Positions 16,597 to 25,955 of a DNA stretch of 64,000 nt are shown here, piece by piece. The translations under genes were made by a program, and so were the position numbers. The stretch comes from an uncultured Leptolinea sp. GTDB lineage: Bacteria > Chloroflexota > Anaerolineae > Anaerolineales > Anaerolineaceae. Each line of letters starts with the position of its first letter. Position 1 is the stretch's first letter. The notes under the pieces were generated by a model. It made no database searches, was not told the DNA's origin, and saw only the letters and a program-made list of their open reading frames with translations. The stretch is taken from assembly GCA_903828565.1 (NCBI GenBank), contig CAIKMQ010000032.1:124001-188000 (forward strand), given 5' to 3'.

Positions 16597-18721
16597 TCTT
16601 ATTCTTCCTACTCGTTGGCTTTGTCCTCCCCGGAGTAATGCTTGCAGGTACTTCCGGGTAGATGATCCGCTGGTGGTAAACCCCCAGCAGTGTTTTGGTG
16701 AATGAATCGGCAATCTTGTTCAGGTCCTGCAGGGTCAGTTGGGTACGATCCAATTGCCCTTCTGCAATGCACTTGTCGATCACACTGCGGACGACAAGGC
16801 GTAAGCCGGCTTCATCCCGCGGCAGCTCTGCCCGGGCGCGGGCTTCGCAGCCATCTGCCAGCATCAGAATGGCCGTTTCGCGCGAACGAGGAGCCGGGCC
16901 GGGATACCTGAATTGGGATTTGTCCACTTTTTCTTCATCATTCCCTGCCAGAGCGAGGGCGCGGTTGAACTGGTAACGCGTCAGCAGCATGCCGTGATGC
17001 TCTGAAATGAAGTCCTGTAATTTGGGCGGGAGGTGATATTTCTGCGCCAGGGTTAATCCATCTGCCACATGGCGAATGATTAACCGAGCGCTTTCCACCG
17101 GTGTCAGGCCGTCGTGAGGGTTGAGGCTTCCAATAATCTGATTTTCGATGAACAGCTGCGGATTGACCGCTTTTCCTACATCGTGATATTGTGCGCCGAC
17201 GCGCACCAGCAAGGAATCCGCATTGATGGCATCTGCCGCCTGCTCTGCCAGGTTGGCCACCTGCAGGCTGTGCTGGTATGAACCCGGGGCATTGCGTAGC
17301 ATGAACTGCAGCAATGGATGGTCCGGACGGGAAAGGTCCAGCAACTGCAGAGGCGTTGTGATGCCGAGTAGCTGTGAGTACAGGAACTGGAGCAGGATGG
17401 TAAAGCTAGCTGAAATCAAGCCGTTCACGATGGATGCGCTGATGAGTGTCAACAACCCGATCCAATCGGTTACAGGGTTCGTAAGGCGGTAAGCAAAGAT
17501 CACCAACATATTGGCCAGCCCGACTGCCAGGCTGGCTCTAAAGAAGGATGCCAGGCTGCGTCCGCGCGAGAGGACCAGAATACCGATAAAACTGCCGACC
17601 AGGTAGAAGACGGTCATTTCCAGGCTGCCGGGTAATCCGTAAGGCAGCACCAATCCCAGGATGAGAGTGAAAATGAGGCCGGATTCCAGGGTGAAAGCGG
17701 ATGCCAGGGTAAGCCCAAATGCCGCGACCGGGAAGAGGAACGGCAACACGGTACGGTAGGGTATCAGGAGCCTTCCCAGGACAAGGAAGAAGAGGAAGGT
17801 GATGGAGATAAGGAGCAGGCCGCGATTATGGTCCATCGGGCTGGTCTGCCGCCGTACAGCAAATAGAACTATAAAGAGTGAAAGAACCGCAACCAGAGAC
17901 AGGCTGCCGAGTATTTTGGGGATGGAAATGCCTGCTTCCACCAGGCCGATGGCTTGCAGCGCTTCGAGGTCTTCGGTGGTGATTACCTGGCCGTGTTGGA
18001 TGATGATCTGCCCCAGCTCATACTTGCGGGATACCGGTTGTATCGCGGCGGCAGCATCGTCTCGTGCCTTTTCTGTCAATTCCTGGCTGTACAGGCTGTT
18101 GGGGGCAACGAAAGGTGCCGTGAGCGCCGCCACCAGGTCAGCCTGATTTTGCGAAAAATTGGCGTCCACCAGAGTTGGCAGATCATTACGCTGTGATAAT
18201 AGGTTGGTATCGCGGATAGTACCGCGGAATACTACCTCCAGTACTTTCTCAGCCTCGGTATAGAGGATCTGCCAACGGCTTTCGCTCAGGTCGAGCAGGG
18301 TGTTGATCTGTGCACCGGAGAGGGTGATGTCTTGCAGACTTTGCAGGTCTGCCGTTTTTTGTTCGCGGGTGGAATACGGGTCGCTGCGAACGTTACTGAT
18401 GAACAGCAGATTGACACGCAGCCTTTCTAATTGCTGCCGTTTGATCGCAGGGTCAGAAGGCAGGTACACCAGAGGAACAGCCTGGCGTGCCTGCTGGCGG
18501 GCTTCATCGGTAAGGACGGCTGATTCATAAGTAATCGAGCGCGGCGACTGGATGTCTTGAGCTGCCACATCGCCAACGGTTTGAGGAATGAGCCCGGAGC
18601 GGATGGAAATGGGGGAATTCAAAACTACCACAGTCAGCAGACCGGTCACGAGTAGAATTACTAACCGGATGCGGCGTTCCCGCTGACTGCCAGATGTGGC
18701 GGGTAAAGAAAAGGAAAGCAT
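16589..18721 (-). CDS. pgpH: PgpH-like 7TM-HD phosphodiesterase (probable c-di-AMP hydrolase)
   Basis: A 710-residue membrane protein. An N-terminal helix (residues about 20-40) is followed by a large extracytoplasmic domain, then about seven transmembrane helices (about 280-470) and a C-terminal cytoplasmic HD domain. Metal ligands are visible in GSYQHSLQVANLAEQAA, QYHDVGKAV and the later SEHHG and MLADGCEA segments. PgpH proteins of Bacillota hydrolyse cyclic di-AMP; the same activity is inferred here. It ends in a basic tail (RTKPTSRKNKND) that overlaps ybeY, and it starts 2 bases after yqeY. Confidence 0.92.
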   Translation of the reverse strand: MLSFSLPATSGSQRERRIRLVILLVTGLLTVVVLNSPISIRSGLIPQTVGDVAAQDIQSPRSITYESAVLTDEARQQARQAVPLVYLPSDPAIKRQQLERLRVNLLFISNVRSDPYSTREQKTADLQSLQDITLSGAQINTLLDLSESRWQILYTEAEKVLEVVFRGTIRDTNLLSQRNDLPTLVDANFSQNQADLVAALTAPFVAPNSLYSQELTEKARDDAAAAIQPVSRKYELGQIIIQHGQVITTEDLEALQAIGLVEAGISIPKILGSLSLVAVLSLFIVLFAVRRQTSPMDHNRGLLLISITFLFFLVLGRLLIPYRTVLPFLFPVAAFGLTLASAFTLESGLIFTLILGLVLPYGLPGSLEMTVFYLVGSFIGILVLSRGRSLASFFRASLAVGLANMLVIFAYRLTNPVTDWIGLLTLISASIVNGLISASFTILLQFLYSQLLGITTPLQLLDLSRPDHPLLQFMLRNAPGSYQHSLQVANLAEQAADAINADSLLVRVGAQYHDVGKAVNPQLFIENQIIGSLNPHDGLTPVESARLIIRHVADGLTLAQKYHLPPKLQDFISEHHGMLLTRYQFNRALALAGNDEEKVDKSQFRYPGPAPRSRETAILMLADGCEARARAELPRDEAGLRLVVRSVIDKCIAEGQLDRTQLTLQDLNKIADSFTKTLLGVYHQRIIYPEVPASITPGRTKPTSRKNKND

Positions 18722-18723
18722 CC

Positions 18724-19173
18724 TCAGGCGTTTTCCAGCAGTGAGCGGACCATGCGGCTTACCTGGTCATTGGCCGCCCGTCCCTGCACCTTTGGCAGCA
18801 GAACTTTCATCACCTTACCCATATCAGTGGGGAGGGTAGCGCCAACTTCCTGAATCGCAGCAGCAGTGAGCGTTTTTAATTCTTCTTCACTCATCTGGGC
18901 AGGTAAATACGCTTCCAGTATTTTTATTTCCGCCATCGCAGAGGTAATCAGATCCGGCCGGCCGGCTTTTTCTGCATCGGCTATGGATTCACGGCGGCTT
19001 TTGACCTCTTTTTGGATGAGGGCAAGGACTGCGGTGTCATCGAGTTCGCCACCTTTTTCCACCATCGCCAGTTTAATAGCCGCGATGACTCCACGGATGG
19101 TCGTTTTGCGGGTTTCATCCCCGCTGCGCATACCATCCTTCAGATCATTTTCAAGTTGAGATTTAAGTGTCAT
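18724..19173 (-). CDS. yqeY: GatB/YqeY domain protein
   Basis: A 149-residue helical protein consisting of the GatB/YqeY domain found at the end of the tRNA amidotransferase subunit GatB and as a free protein. Typical segments are LKDGMRSGDETRKTTIRGVIAAIKLA at the N-terminus, EIKILEAYLPAQMSEEEL in the middle and PTDMGKVMKVLLPKVQGRA at the end. The free form is thought to interact with tRNA, but its role is unclear. It lies directly before pgpH, as commonly seen in Bacillota. A TATAAT box ends 6 bases before its ATG. Confidence 0.94.
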   Translation of the reverse strand: MTLKSQLENDLKDGMRSGDETRKTTIRGVIAAIKLAMVEKGGELDDTAVLALIQKEVKSRRESIADAEKAGRPDLITSAMAEIKILEAYLPAQMSEEELKTLTAAAIQEVGATLPTDMGKVMKVLLPKVQGRAANDQVSRMVRSLLENA

Positions 19174-19179
19174 AGTTTC

Positions 19180-19185
19180 ATTATA
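19180..19185 (-). promoter_or_regulatory. Possible internal -10 box before yqeY
   Basis: On the minus strand TATAAT lies 6 bases before the yqeY ATG, the same spacing as for the kinase and PSP1 genes. No matching -35 is evident. AGGAG lies just upstream but too far from the ATG for a normal ribosome binding site. Confidence 0.4.
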
Positions 19186-19199
19186 CTCCTGTGAAGTAT

Positions 19200-19844
19200 T
19201 TATTCATGCTTACCAAAGAACTCAAGCATGGCTGCAGGATCAACCGCTTGCAAGCTGGAAAAAAGGTGTTTGCTTTCGATCCGGGTCCGTTCCACAGCTG
19301 CGCGATACGCCAGAGGGAACCAATCACTGGAACCTGGTGAATCGATGTTCATGTGTGCGTGCGAAGTTCTGGGAAAAAGCGGGAGGAAGCGGTCTCCTAT
19401 CCCGGGGATAAATGTGACCCACTCCCAAGGGGAGTAAAAATGCCCGCTGATCAGGTCCGGTGAGTGGATGATGTCTTCAACCAGGCAGTTGATCGTGCCA
19501 TCCCAATCTTCCAGCCGAATCTGGTATTTCATCGTGTAGAGGGTGATGTAATTAGAATGCGCATAAAAATCCTGCAATGCGTGGGTGAACTGGCCGTACC
19601 TTTCCCGCGCGATGGAAATATCCTTGTGCCGGGTGATACACCTGGTGATGGTTTCTTTCAAACCATTAAGGTAGGCATAAGTGCGCTCGAACTGGCTGTC
19701 ATCAAAATGATACTCTGGATGACCGATCTGTCCTGCCAGGCCGTCTTGACCGATATTGCCGTAGAGGACCTGACGAAAAGCAGACCTGGCGAACAGGGAG
19801 GAAACAGCTTCAGAAGTGATCTTTAAATGATAATAAGGATACAT
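19200..19844 (-). CDS. Het-C / zinc-dependent phospholipase C-like protein
   Basis: A 214-residue protein of the Het-C or bacterial zinc phospholipase C-like group, judged from an all-helical His-rich sequence: FTHALQDFYAHSNYITLY near residues 86-103 and SHAHMNIDSPGSSDWF near 160-175 supply likely metal-binding His and Asp residues. No signal peptide is present, which is unusual for a secreted phospholipase, so it may act inside the cell. It sits between comEA-like and yqeY genes on the same strand with short gaps (8 and 26 bases). Substrate and catalysis are not established; the family assignment is from motif recall. Confidence 0.65.
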   Translation of the reverse strand: MYPYYHLKITSEAVSSLFARSAFRQVLYGNIGQDGLAGQIGHPEYHFDDSQFERTYAYLNGLKETITRCITRHKDISIARERYGQFTHALQDFYAHSNYITLYTMKYQIRLEDWDGTINCLVEDIIHSPDLISGHFYSPWEWVTFIPGIGDRFLPLFPRTSHAHMNIDSPGSSDWFPLAYRAAVERTRIESKHLFSSLQAVDPAAMLEFFGKHE

Positions 19845-19852
19845 GGCTACCG

Positions 19853-20401
19853 TTAATCGACTCTAATCAGGTCTTTCAGTTTTTCAAAGACATCGCGGGT
19901 AATCCCCGGCACTTGAAGCAGCTCATCAATGGTGACGAAATTCCCATGATCAGTGCGGTACTGCAAAATGGCTGCCGCGCGTGTCTCGCCGATGCCAGGC
20001 AGAGAATCAAGCTCCTGAAAACCGGCTGTATTGATGTTGATCAGGGAAGAGGTTGTCTGTGATGCCGGCAAGGATGTGGCTTCGGTTGCAGGAGGCAGGA
20101 TGGCCAGAATGTGGACAGCTTCGCCGTCTTTAAGGGGGCGGGCCAGGTTGATATTGTCCATGGAAGCATCGGGTAGAAATCCACCCGCAGCTGATATGGC
20201 ATCCTGTACGCGGCTGCCGGGAGGTAGATCGTACACCCCGGGATGATTCACAGAACCGTTCACCTGCACTTTGAGCACTGCTGTCGGAGCAGGGGTGATT
20301 GTGATGGGTGTGCCGCGCGGCTGGCTGGTCGTCAACTGGATAAATGCCATCAATGCGATGCCGATGACCACTCCCAGGGTGGTGCGCAGCCAGTCTTTCA
20401 T
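19853..20401 (-). CDS. comEA: ComEA-like DNA-binding competence protein
   Basis: A 182-residue protein with an N-terminal transmembrane helix (residues about 7-25), a SLBB domain at about 46-104 (VQVNGSVNHPGVYDLPPGSR and the DGEAVHIL end) and a C-terminal pair of helix-hairpin-helix motifs at about 120-182 (ININTAGFQELDSLPGIGE; LLQVPGITRDVFEKLKDLI). This layout is that of ComEA, the envelope receptor that binds double-stranded DNA in natural transformation. No comEC or pilus gene is in the window, so function in DNA uptake is inferred from architecture only. It starts 2 bases after the DUF1385 gene. Confidence 0.9.
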   Translation of the reverse strand: MKDWLRTTLGVVIGIALMAFIQLTTSQPRGTPITITPAPTAVLKVQVNGSVNHPGVYDLPPGSRVQDAISAAGGFLPDASMDNINLARPLKDGEAVHILAILPPATEATSLPASQTTSSLININTAGFQELDSLPGIGETRAAAILQYRTDHGNFVTIDELLQVPGITRDVFEKLKDLIRVD

Positions 20402-20403
20402 AA

Positions 20404-21297
20404 TTACTTTACCGGTGCAGTTTTATCTGCCAGTTCCTGTTCGTACATCGCTTTGAACGCAGCAATCGCCACTTCGAGCTGATTGCGGGAGGGCTCCCTG
20501 GTTGTTAGGCGCTGCAGGGCGAGGTTTGGTTTAATGATCAGCTGGCAAAAGCGGTTTTCGATATGTGTGGCCATGAAGCGGATGTATTCATAGGCAATTG
20601 AGGCGAGGAGCGGCAACAAAACCAGCCGGCTGGTATACCGAAGCCAGGGGGCCATTGGGCCGAGCAGGGTGAATATCAGGATGGAAACTACGACCAGCGC
20701 CAACAGGAAAGAAGTGCCGCAGCGCGGATGTTGCAGAGAGCGTGTCGCTACATTTTCAGGTGTCAGGTCCAGTCCGGCTTCAAAGGCATTGATCGTCTTG
20801 TGTTCTGCGCCGTGGTACTGAAATACCCGGCGGATATCCGGCATGAACCCGATAGCCCAGATGTAACCGATCAGGAGTGCCAGGCGGATGAGGCCTTCCA
20901 CCAGGTTCGCAGCGAATGATTTCCATCCGAGGAAGAGTTCGACCAGGTGCCCGGCTCCGGCAGGCAGCAGGAAGAAGAGTGCTACTCCACCAAGCAGGGA
21001 TACGGCCAGGGTGGCATACAGGGGAGCGCCTTCCAGCTTCTCATCTTCACCCGTCTGAGTGTTGGCGGAGATCGTCAGAAAGCGGGTACCGAGGATGAGC
21101 GCATCCCATAATCCGATGACACCCCGCAGGAAGGGCGCTTTCATCCAGCCGGCTTTATACACTCCACCCAGAATTTCCTGGTGGATGACTATTTCTCCAT
21201 TTGGGGCACGCATGGCCATGGCCACATGGCGTGTTCCGCGCATCAAGACACCCTCGATCACGGCTTGTCCGCCGTAGGTTGGCAGTTTTTCCTTCAT
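20404..21297 (-). CDS. DUF1385 membrane protein (YqhQ-like)
   Basis: A 297-residue protein of the DUF1385 family, recognised from YGGQAVIEGVLMRGTRHVAMA at the start and the conserved YHGAEHKTINAFE segment near residue 160 plus RCGTSFLL near 192. Four or more hydrophobic stretches indicate an integral membrane protein. The His/Glu-rich motif led to its database description as a predicted metal-dependent enzyme; no reaction is proven to my knowledge. It overlaps the end of the M20 peptidase gene by 4 bases and precedes comEA. Confidence 0.9.
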   Translation of the reverse strand: MKEKLPTYGGQAVIEGVLMRGTRHVAMAMRAPNGEIVIHQEILGGVYKAGWMKAPFLRGVIGLWDALILGTRFLTISANTQTGEDEKLEGAPLYATLAVSLLGGVALFFLLPAGAGHLVELFLGWKSFAANLVEGLIRLALLIGYIWAIGFMPDIRRVFQYHGAEHKTINAFEAGLDLTPENVATRSLQHPRCGTSFLLALVVVSILIFTLLGPMAPWLRYTSRLVLLPLLASIAYEYIRFMATHIENRFCQLIIKPNLALQRLTTREPSRNQLEVAIAAFKAMYEQELADKTAPVK

Positions 21298-22667
21298 TTG
21301 ACCAGATTATAGAAGAAATGAATGAGTGTATCTATTCCGCGGAACCAGTTTGGCAGGTTCAAATGCTCATTGGGGGCGTGCAGGTTGTCATCCGGCAAGC
21401 CAAACCCGGTCAGGATCGATTCGGCACCCAACAGGCGTTTCATGTGGAGGACGACCGGAATGCTGCCGCCCTCGCGTTTGAAGACCGGCTGCTTTCCATA
21501 TACAGTGGTCAGGGCTGCTTCCAAAGCTTTGACACCGGGTGTGTTCAGATCGGTGAAAGAGGCCGGGTTGCCGGCGTGGATGAGGACTTCGCAGGTCATG
21601 GTGGCGGGTAGATGAGCTTCGATGTATTTCACCAGCGATTGCCTGACTTCCTCAGGGTCCTGATCTGGTACCAGCCGCATGGACACCTTAGCCATGGCAT
21701 AGCAGGGGATGACGGTCTTTGACCCTTCACCCGTGAACCCGGAGTAAAGGCCATTGACATCCAGTGTGGGGCGTGTGCTGGCCAGTTCCACCCAACTGTA
21801 GCCTTTTTCACCCGCCAACGCGCGCGCACCCGTACTTTGTAGATAATATGCCTCATCCATAGGCAGGCGGGACATTTCAGCTTTTTCTTTTTCGGTTAGA
21901 GAGCGGACACGGTCATAAAAACCCGGTAAGGTCACGCGGTGATCGGCATCTTTCATACCGGCGATCAGGCTTGCCAGCACATTGGCAGGGTTCTCAACCA
22001 CACCACCCCAGATGCCGGAGTGCAGGTCTGTTGTCTGGCCACGTAAGCGGATCTCAAAGTATGCCAACCCACGCAAGCCGTAAACAACGGTGGGTATGTC
22101 TGCAGCGATCATGCCGGAATCAGGATTCAGCGCCATATCGCATTTAAGCAGTTCCACATGGGAGCGGATAAAGGGTTCCAGGTTAGGTGAGCCAATCTCT
22201 TCTTCCCCTTCGAAGAGGAACTTCAGGTTCACCGGGAATTCGCCGACTGCTTGGATGGATTCGATGGCTTTCAGACAGGCGATAATCTGACCTTTCATAT
22301 CGGACGCGCCGCGGGCGAAAATGTAATCTTTCCGAATATCGGGGGTAAAAGGAGCGCTTTGCCATAATTCCAAAGGATCGGCTGGCTGGACATCATAATG
22401 ACCGTAAACCAGTACCGTTGGTCGGGATGGGTCACCGCAGTTGAATTCAGCAAACACGATCGGGTGTTTTGGTGTAGGCATCAACTGGATATTCGTGCAA
22501 TGGCGTTTCTTTAGTTCAACCATCAGCCATTCAGCGGCTTTTTGCATATCCGGAATACGTTCAGGATCAGTGGAAACGGAGGGGATGGAAAGGAGGTCTT
22601 TCATCTCGTCCAGAAAACGGGTCTGGTTTTGGTGGGCGAAATGGATAGCTTGAGTTCGATCGGGCAT
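21294..22667 (-). CDS. M20 family metallopeptidase (dipeptidase)
   Basis: A 457-residue zinc peptidase of the M20 family that cleaves dipeptides or short peptides in the cytoplasm. Metal ligands are visible in VLVYGHYDVQPADP (His and Asp, near residues 85-100), GASDMKGQ (bridging Asp, near 120) and FEGEEEIGSPN (catalytic Glu pair, near 155). The dimerisation domain lies in the middle (DLHSGIWGGVVENPANVL). The length fits the carnosinase-like subgroup. It is the first gene of the minus-strand operon reaching to dgkA. Its promoter faces that of the GGDEF gene. Confidence 0.93.
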   Translation of the reverse strand: MPDRTQAIHFAHQNQTRFLDEMKDLLSIPSVSTDPERIPDMQKAAEWLMVELKKRHCTNIQLMPTPKHPIVFAEFNCGDPSRPTVLVYGHYDVQPADPLELWQSAPFTPDIRKDYIFARGASDMKGQIIACLKAIESIQAVGEFPVNLKFLFEGEEEIGSPNLEPFIRSHVELLKCDMALNPDSGMIAADIPTVVYGLRGLAYFEIRLRGQTTDLHSGIWGGVVENPANVLASLIAGMKDADHRVTLPGFYDRVRSLTEKEKAEMSRLPMDEAYYLQSTGARALAGEKGYSWVELASTRPTLDVNGLYSGFTGEGSKTVIPCYAMAKVSMRLVPDQDPEEVRQSLVKYIEAHLPATMTCEVLIHAGNPASFTDLNTPGVKALEAALTTVYGKQPVFKREGGSIPVVLHMKRLLGAESILTGFGLPDDNLHAPNEHLNLPNWFRGIDTLIHFFYNLVK

Positions 22668-22699
22668 TTTTCAGGTACCTTTCTGAGGAATATTGTTTC

Positions 22700-22729
22700 A
22701 TTATAAGGCAGTTTTTATATAGATGGAAA
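22700..22729 (-). promoter_or_regulatory. Promoter of the M20-DUF1385-comEA-pgpH-dgkA operon
   Basis: On the minus strand TTTCCA (22729-22724) and a perfect TATAAT (22705-22700) are 18 bases apart, about 33 bases upstream of the peptidase ATG. The region is shared with the divergent GGDEF gene. Confidence 0.55.
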
Positions 22730-22752
22730 GTTAGAAAACAGTTAGTTGAAGG

Positions 22753-22758
22753 TATAAT
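22753..22758 (+). promoter_or_regulatory. -10 box of the GGDEF gene
   Basis: A perfect TATAAT lies 26 bases before the ATG at 22784. Only a weak -35 (TTAGAA at 22731-22736) is found. Confidence 0.5.
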
Positions 22759-22783
22759 ACTTGCCTGTAGAGAGTTCATAACC

Positions 22784-24409
22784 ATGAAATATGAGTTTGG
22801 GACCATATCCTGGATTAGTTTGGCGGGGGCGATCGCGATGGCGATAGCCGCTTTTCTGATCTGGAAACGGCGAAACAACCCCGGTGCCAAACCACTCTTC
22901 TGGTTGATGCTGGGTGCATGCCTCTGGGCAGCAGGTGATGCTATGGAAAATGCGGTGAACCTCCTGCCTTTAAAGATCCAATGGGGGCAGTTGCAGTACA
23001 TCGGTACCCTTTCAACTCCCGTGATCTTTCTGTTCTTTGCTCTGGAGTATACAGGCCAGAAGAAATGGTTAACTATCGGTAGAAGGATTGGATTATTCAT
23101 CGTTCCGATCATCACTGAAGTTTTAACACTCACGAATCCCTTGCATTGGCTTGTTTGGCCAACGGTCGAGTTAAGCACGAAACATCCGGGATTGGCAGAG
23201 TTCGGTCATGGACCGGCATTCTGGTTGGGTACTTTTGGTTACTCGAATATATTGCTTTTCATCGGGACCTATCGAATAGTTAAGCATGCCATCAGCCTAT
23301 CCAGAGTGCATTACCAGCAAAGCATGGTGGTATTGATGGCAGTTTTCCCTCCGTGGGTGGTGAGTATTTTATATGCCTTGAACATCAACCCTTTCCCTGG
23401 TTTGGAACTAACGCCGTTAGCTACTGGGCTGACTGGGGGAGTCCTGGCTCTTGCCTTGCTCAGGTACCAGTTTTTGGATGTGATACCGATCACCCGAACG
23501 GCTGTACTTGAGATGATGCGGGAAGGAATGCTGGTAACGGATCAGGGTTTCAGGCTGGTGGATATCAATCCCTCAGCCCGACACTATTTGGACCTACCCG
23601 CAGGGGACTTGACGGGGAGAACTATGACATCCCTTTTCACCCCAGACAGTGATTGGATTCCATTACTGACTGACCCGGAAGATGGGAAGAGTAAAAGATC
23701 GGTACTCCATTTACCAAATGGGGAGTATGTAGATGCTCAGCGGACGGTGCTGCACAGCCCTGAAGGATTGATTACTGGTTACTGTATAGTTTTGCATGAG
23801 ATCACTGAACTGAGAAATCAGCAGCAGAAGATCGAGAAACTAAACTCGGACCTTCGTCAACAGCTGGTGGATATTAAAAGGCTGCAACTCCAGCTGGAAG
23901 ATCAGGCGATCCGCGATGGATTGACAGGATTATACAATCGGCGGTTCCTGGATGAAACGCTTGAACGGGAAGTAGTACGGGCTCGCAGAAGTGGAGACCC
24001 CATCAGCATTCTGATGCTGGATATTGACCATTTTAAGCAGATGAACGACACCTATGGACACAGGGCGGGAGATGACATTCTGATCCATCTTGCCAGGTAT
24101 ATCTCCAGCCAGGTGCGTGAATCCGATCTCATCTGCCGGTATGGCGGGGAGGAGTTTGTGATCATTCTGGTAGGCTCCGCTGTTGAAAATGCGGCAGACA
24201 GAGCAAATGATATCTGCCAGGGTGTACGTGGGCGCGGCTTCCTGATCGAAGGAGACCTGATCCATATGACATTATCTATCGGAGTTGCTTCCTTCCCGTC
24301 AGACGGTGGAACGCCGGATGAGATCCTTCATGCCGCGGATATGGCACTGTACCAGGCAAAAAGATCCGGCCGTAATCAGGTAGCCGTATTCAGCCGCGAA
24401 ACCATCTAA
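22784..24409 (+). CDS. Membrane-bound diguanylate cyclase (7TM-PAS-GGDEF)
   Basis: A 541-residue sensor that would make the second messenger cyclic di-GMP. Seven hydrophobic helices in residues about 8-225 match the N-terminal 7TM module of some histidine kinases. A PAS-like domain follows (about 240-345), then a short coiled coil (QQQKIEKLNSDLRQQLVDIK). The GGDEF domain spans about 375-535, with the active-site signature RYGGEEF. An RxxD inhibitory site (RESD) lies five residues before it, so product feedback inhibition is likely. The gene is divergent from the M20 operon. The signal it senses is unknown. Confidence 0.93.
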   Translation: MKYEFGTISWISLAGAIAMAIAAFLIWKRRNNPGAKPLFWLMLGACLWAAGDAMENAVNLLPLKIQWGQLQYIGTLSTPVIFLFFALEYTGQKKWLTIGRRIGLFIVPIITEVLTLTNPLHWLVWPTVELSTKHPGLAEFGHGPAFWLGTFGYSNILLFIGTYRIVKHAISLSRVHYQQSMVVLMAVFPPWVVSILYALNINPFPGLELTPLATGLTGGVLALALLRYQFLDVIPITRTAVLEMMREGMLVTDQGFRLVDINPSARHYLDLPAGDLTGRTMTSLFTPDSDWIPLLTDPEDGKSKRSVLHLPNGEYVDAQRTVLHSPEGLITGYCIVLHEITELRNQQQKIEKLNSDLRQQLVDIKRLQLQLEDQAIRDGLTGLYNRRFLDETLEREVVRARRSGDPISILMLDIDHFKQMNDTYGHRAGDDILIHLARYISSQVRESDLICRYGGEEFVIILVGSAVENAADRANDICQGVRGRGFLIEGDLIHMTLSIGVASFPSDGGTPDEILHAADMALYQAKRSGRNQVAVFSRETI

Positions 24410-24459
24410 AAGTTCCAGAGAAACAGCAGATATTATTAATCCTGGGTAATCCCTTCGGG

Positions 24460-24465
24460 TATAAT
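24460..24465 (+). promoter_or_regulatory. -10 box of the MFS transporter gene
   Basis: TATAAT lies 30 bases upstream of the ATG at 24496. No clear -35 is seen. Confidence 0.45.
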
Positions 24466-24495
24466 TTAGGCATCAACTCCACTGTGTGAGGAATC

Positions 24496-25860
24496 ATGAG
24501 ATTATTTTCACCCAAAGGGATGGCGGCATTTTACACCATCTGGATCGGGCAGATCATTTCAGTACTGGCTTCATCCATGTCTCAATTTGGCTTGACTCTG
24601 TGGATGTACAAGCAAACTGAGAGCGCCACAGCCATGGGGTTGATGCAGGTTTTCTTCATCACTCCTTTCCTGCTGCTATCTCCGATCGCTGGTGTCATGG
24701 TGGATAGATACAACCGGAAGCTGATGATGATGATCAGCGACCTGATGGCAGTCATCGCGACCGGGGGTATTTTCATCTTGATGACACTCGGTAGGCTTGA
24801 GTTCTGGCACCTGTATGTTTCGGCTGTCCTGAACGGGTTGGGGAATACCTTTCAGTGGCCGGCATATTCCGCAGCAATCAGCACGATGGTGTCTAAGAAC
24901 CAGCTCGGCCGTGCCAATGGCATGATGACACTGATCGAAGCCGGGCCGGGAGTAGTAGCCCCCTTACTGGCGGGTGCATTGTTGCCGTTGATCGGATTAA
25001 ATGGCATTCTGGGGATTGATGTAGCCACCTTCTTCTTTGCTATTTCGACCCTCGCGATCGCTCAGGTACCGCAGCCAATGAGGACTGAGGAAGGAAAGCG
25101 TTCCGAAGGGAATATGGCGAAGGAAGCTGCCTACGGTTTCAGGTATATTTTTGCAAGGCCAAGCCTGTTGGGTTTGCAGCTGATCTTTTTCTGTGGGAAC
25201 TTGCTATCCGGGATCGCCTTTACCGTAGTACCTGCGATGATTCTTGCAAAGACCAACCAGGACAGCCTGGTGTTTGGTACTGTGCAAACAGCCGGAGCGA
25301 TCGGCATGGTCATTGGCAGTGTGGCAATGAGCGCGTGGGGAGGGTTCAAGAAACGCGTGCATGGCGTTCTGATGGGGTGGGCCTATGCCGGTTTGGTCGG
25401 TACCTTCCTTCTCGGATTGAACTTCGGTCAACCTCTTTGGATCGCCGTGATGGCGTTGGGCAGCTTATCCATGCCATTGATCAATTCATCCAATCAAGCT
25501 ATCTGGCAATCCAAAGTAGCTCCAGACCTCCAAGGTAGAGTCTTCTCGGCGAGGCGATTGATCGCCTGGTTTGCCAACCCGATCTCACCGATTATTGGTG
25601 GTACTCTGGCGGATTTCGTCCTGGAACCGGCCTTCCGCCAAGCCACTCCACTCGCTAATAACCTGGGTTGGCTGGTAGGCACCGGCCCTGGTGCGGGCAT
25701 GGGGCTTCTGCAGATCATCTGCGGTATTCTGATCACCTTTGTAGGTTTGTCGGGGTATCTGGTGAAAAGCGTGCGTGACGTCGATAAGATCCTCCCGGAT
25801 TTTGAACCGGTAGAGCCAGCCGCTCATACGACCAACCAGCTAATCTTGGCTGAAGATTAA
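24496..25860 (+). CDS. Major facilitator superfamily exporter
   Basis: A 454-residue membrane transporter with about 12 hydrophobic helices. The MFS loop 2-3 signature appears as GVMVDRYNRKLMMM near residues 62-75. The start FYTIWIGQIISVLASSMSQFGL and the pattern of the N-half resemble the enterobactin or macrolide exporter-like group (MFS_3). The protein ends in an acidic tail. The substrate cannot be told; a drug or metabolite exporter is the usual annotation. It stands alone between the GGDEF gene and the molybdenum hydroxylase array, and its relation to either is unknown. Confidence 0.9.
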   Translation: MRLFSPKGMAAFYTIWIGQIISVLASSMSQFGLTLWMYKQTESATAMGLMQVFFITPFLLLSPIAGVMVDRYNRKLMMMISDLMAVIATGGIFILMTLGRLEFWHLYVSAVLNGLGNTFQWPAYSAAISTMVSKNQLGRANGMMTLIEAGPGVVAPLLAGALLPLIGLNGILGIDVATFFFAISTLAIAQVPQPMRTEEGKRSEGNMAKEAAYGFRYIFARPSLLGLQLIFFCGNLLSGIAFTVVPAMILAKTNQDSLVFGTVQTAGAIGMVIGSVAMSAWGGFKKRVHGVLMGWAYAGLVGTFLLGLNFGQPLWIAVMALGSLSMPLINSSNQAIWQSKVAPDLQGRVFSARRLIAWFANPISPIIGGTLADFVLEPAFRQATPLANNLGWLVGTGPGAGMGLLQIICGILITFVGLSGYLVKSVRDVDKILPDFEPVEPAAHTTNQLILAED

Positions 25861-25935
25861 GATGAAAATCACCAGCTGAAGGTTGAATTCCACAGTTCGT
25901 CTGATAACCAAAAATAGCCGTTTTCAAGGTGCTTA

Positions 25936-25944
25936 TGCTATAAT
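25936..25944 (+). promoter_or_regulatory. Extended -10 promoter of the molybdenum hydroxylase / F420 array
   Basis: TGCTATAAT, an extended -10 element, lies just before the Moco riboswitch. No good -35 is present at 16-18 bases, which an extended -10 can make up for. Transcription is expected to start at about 25951, so the whole aptamer is included in the transcript. Confidence 0.7.
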
Positions 25945-25955
25945 TTAACCAATGG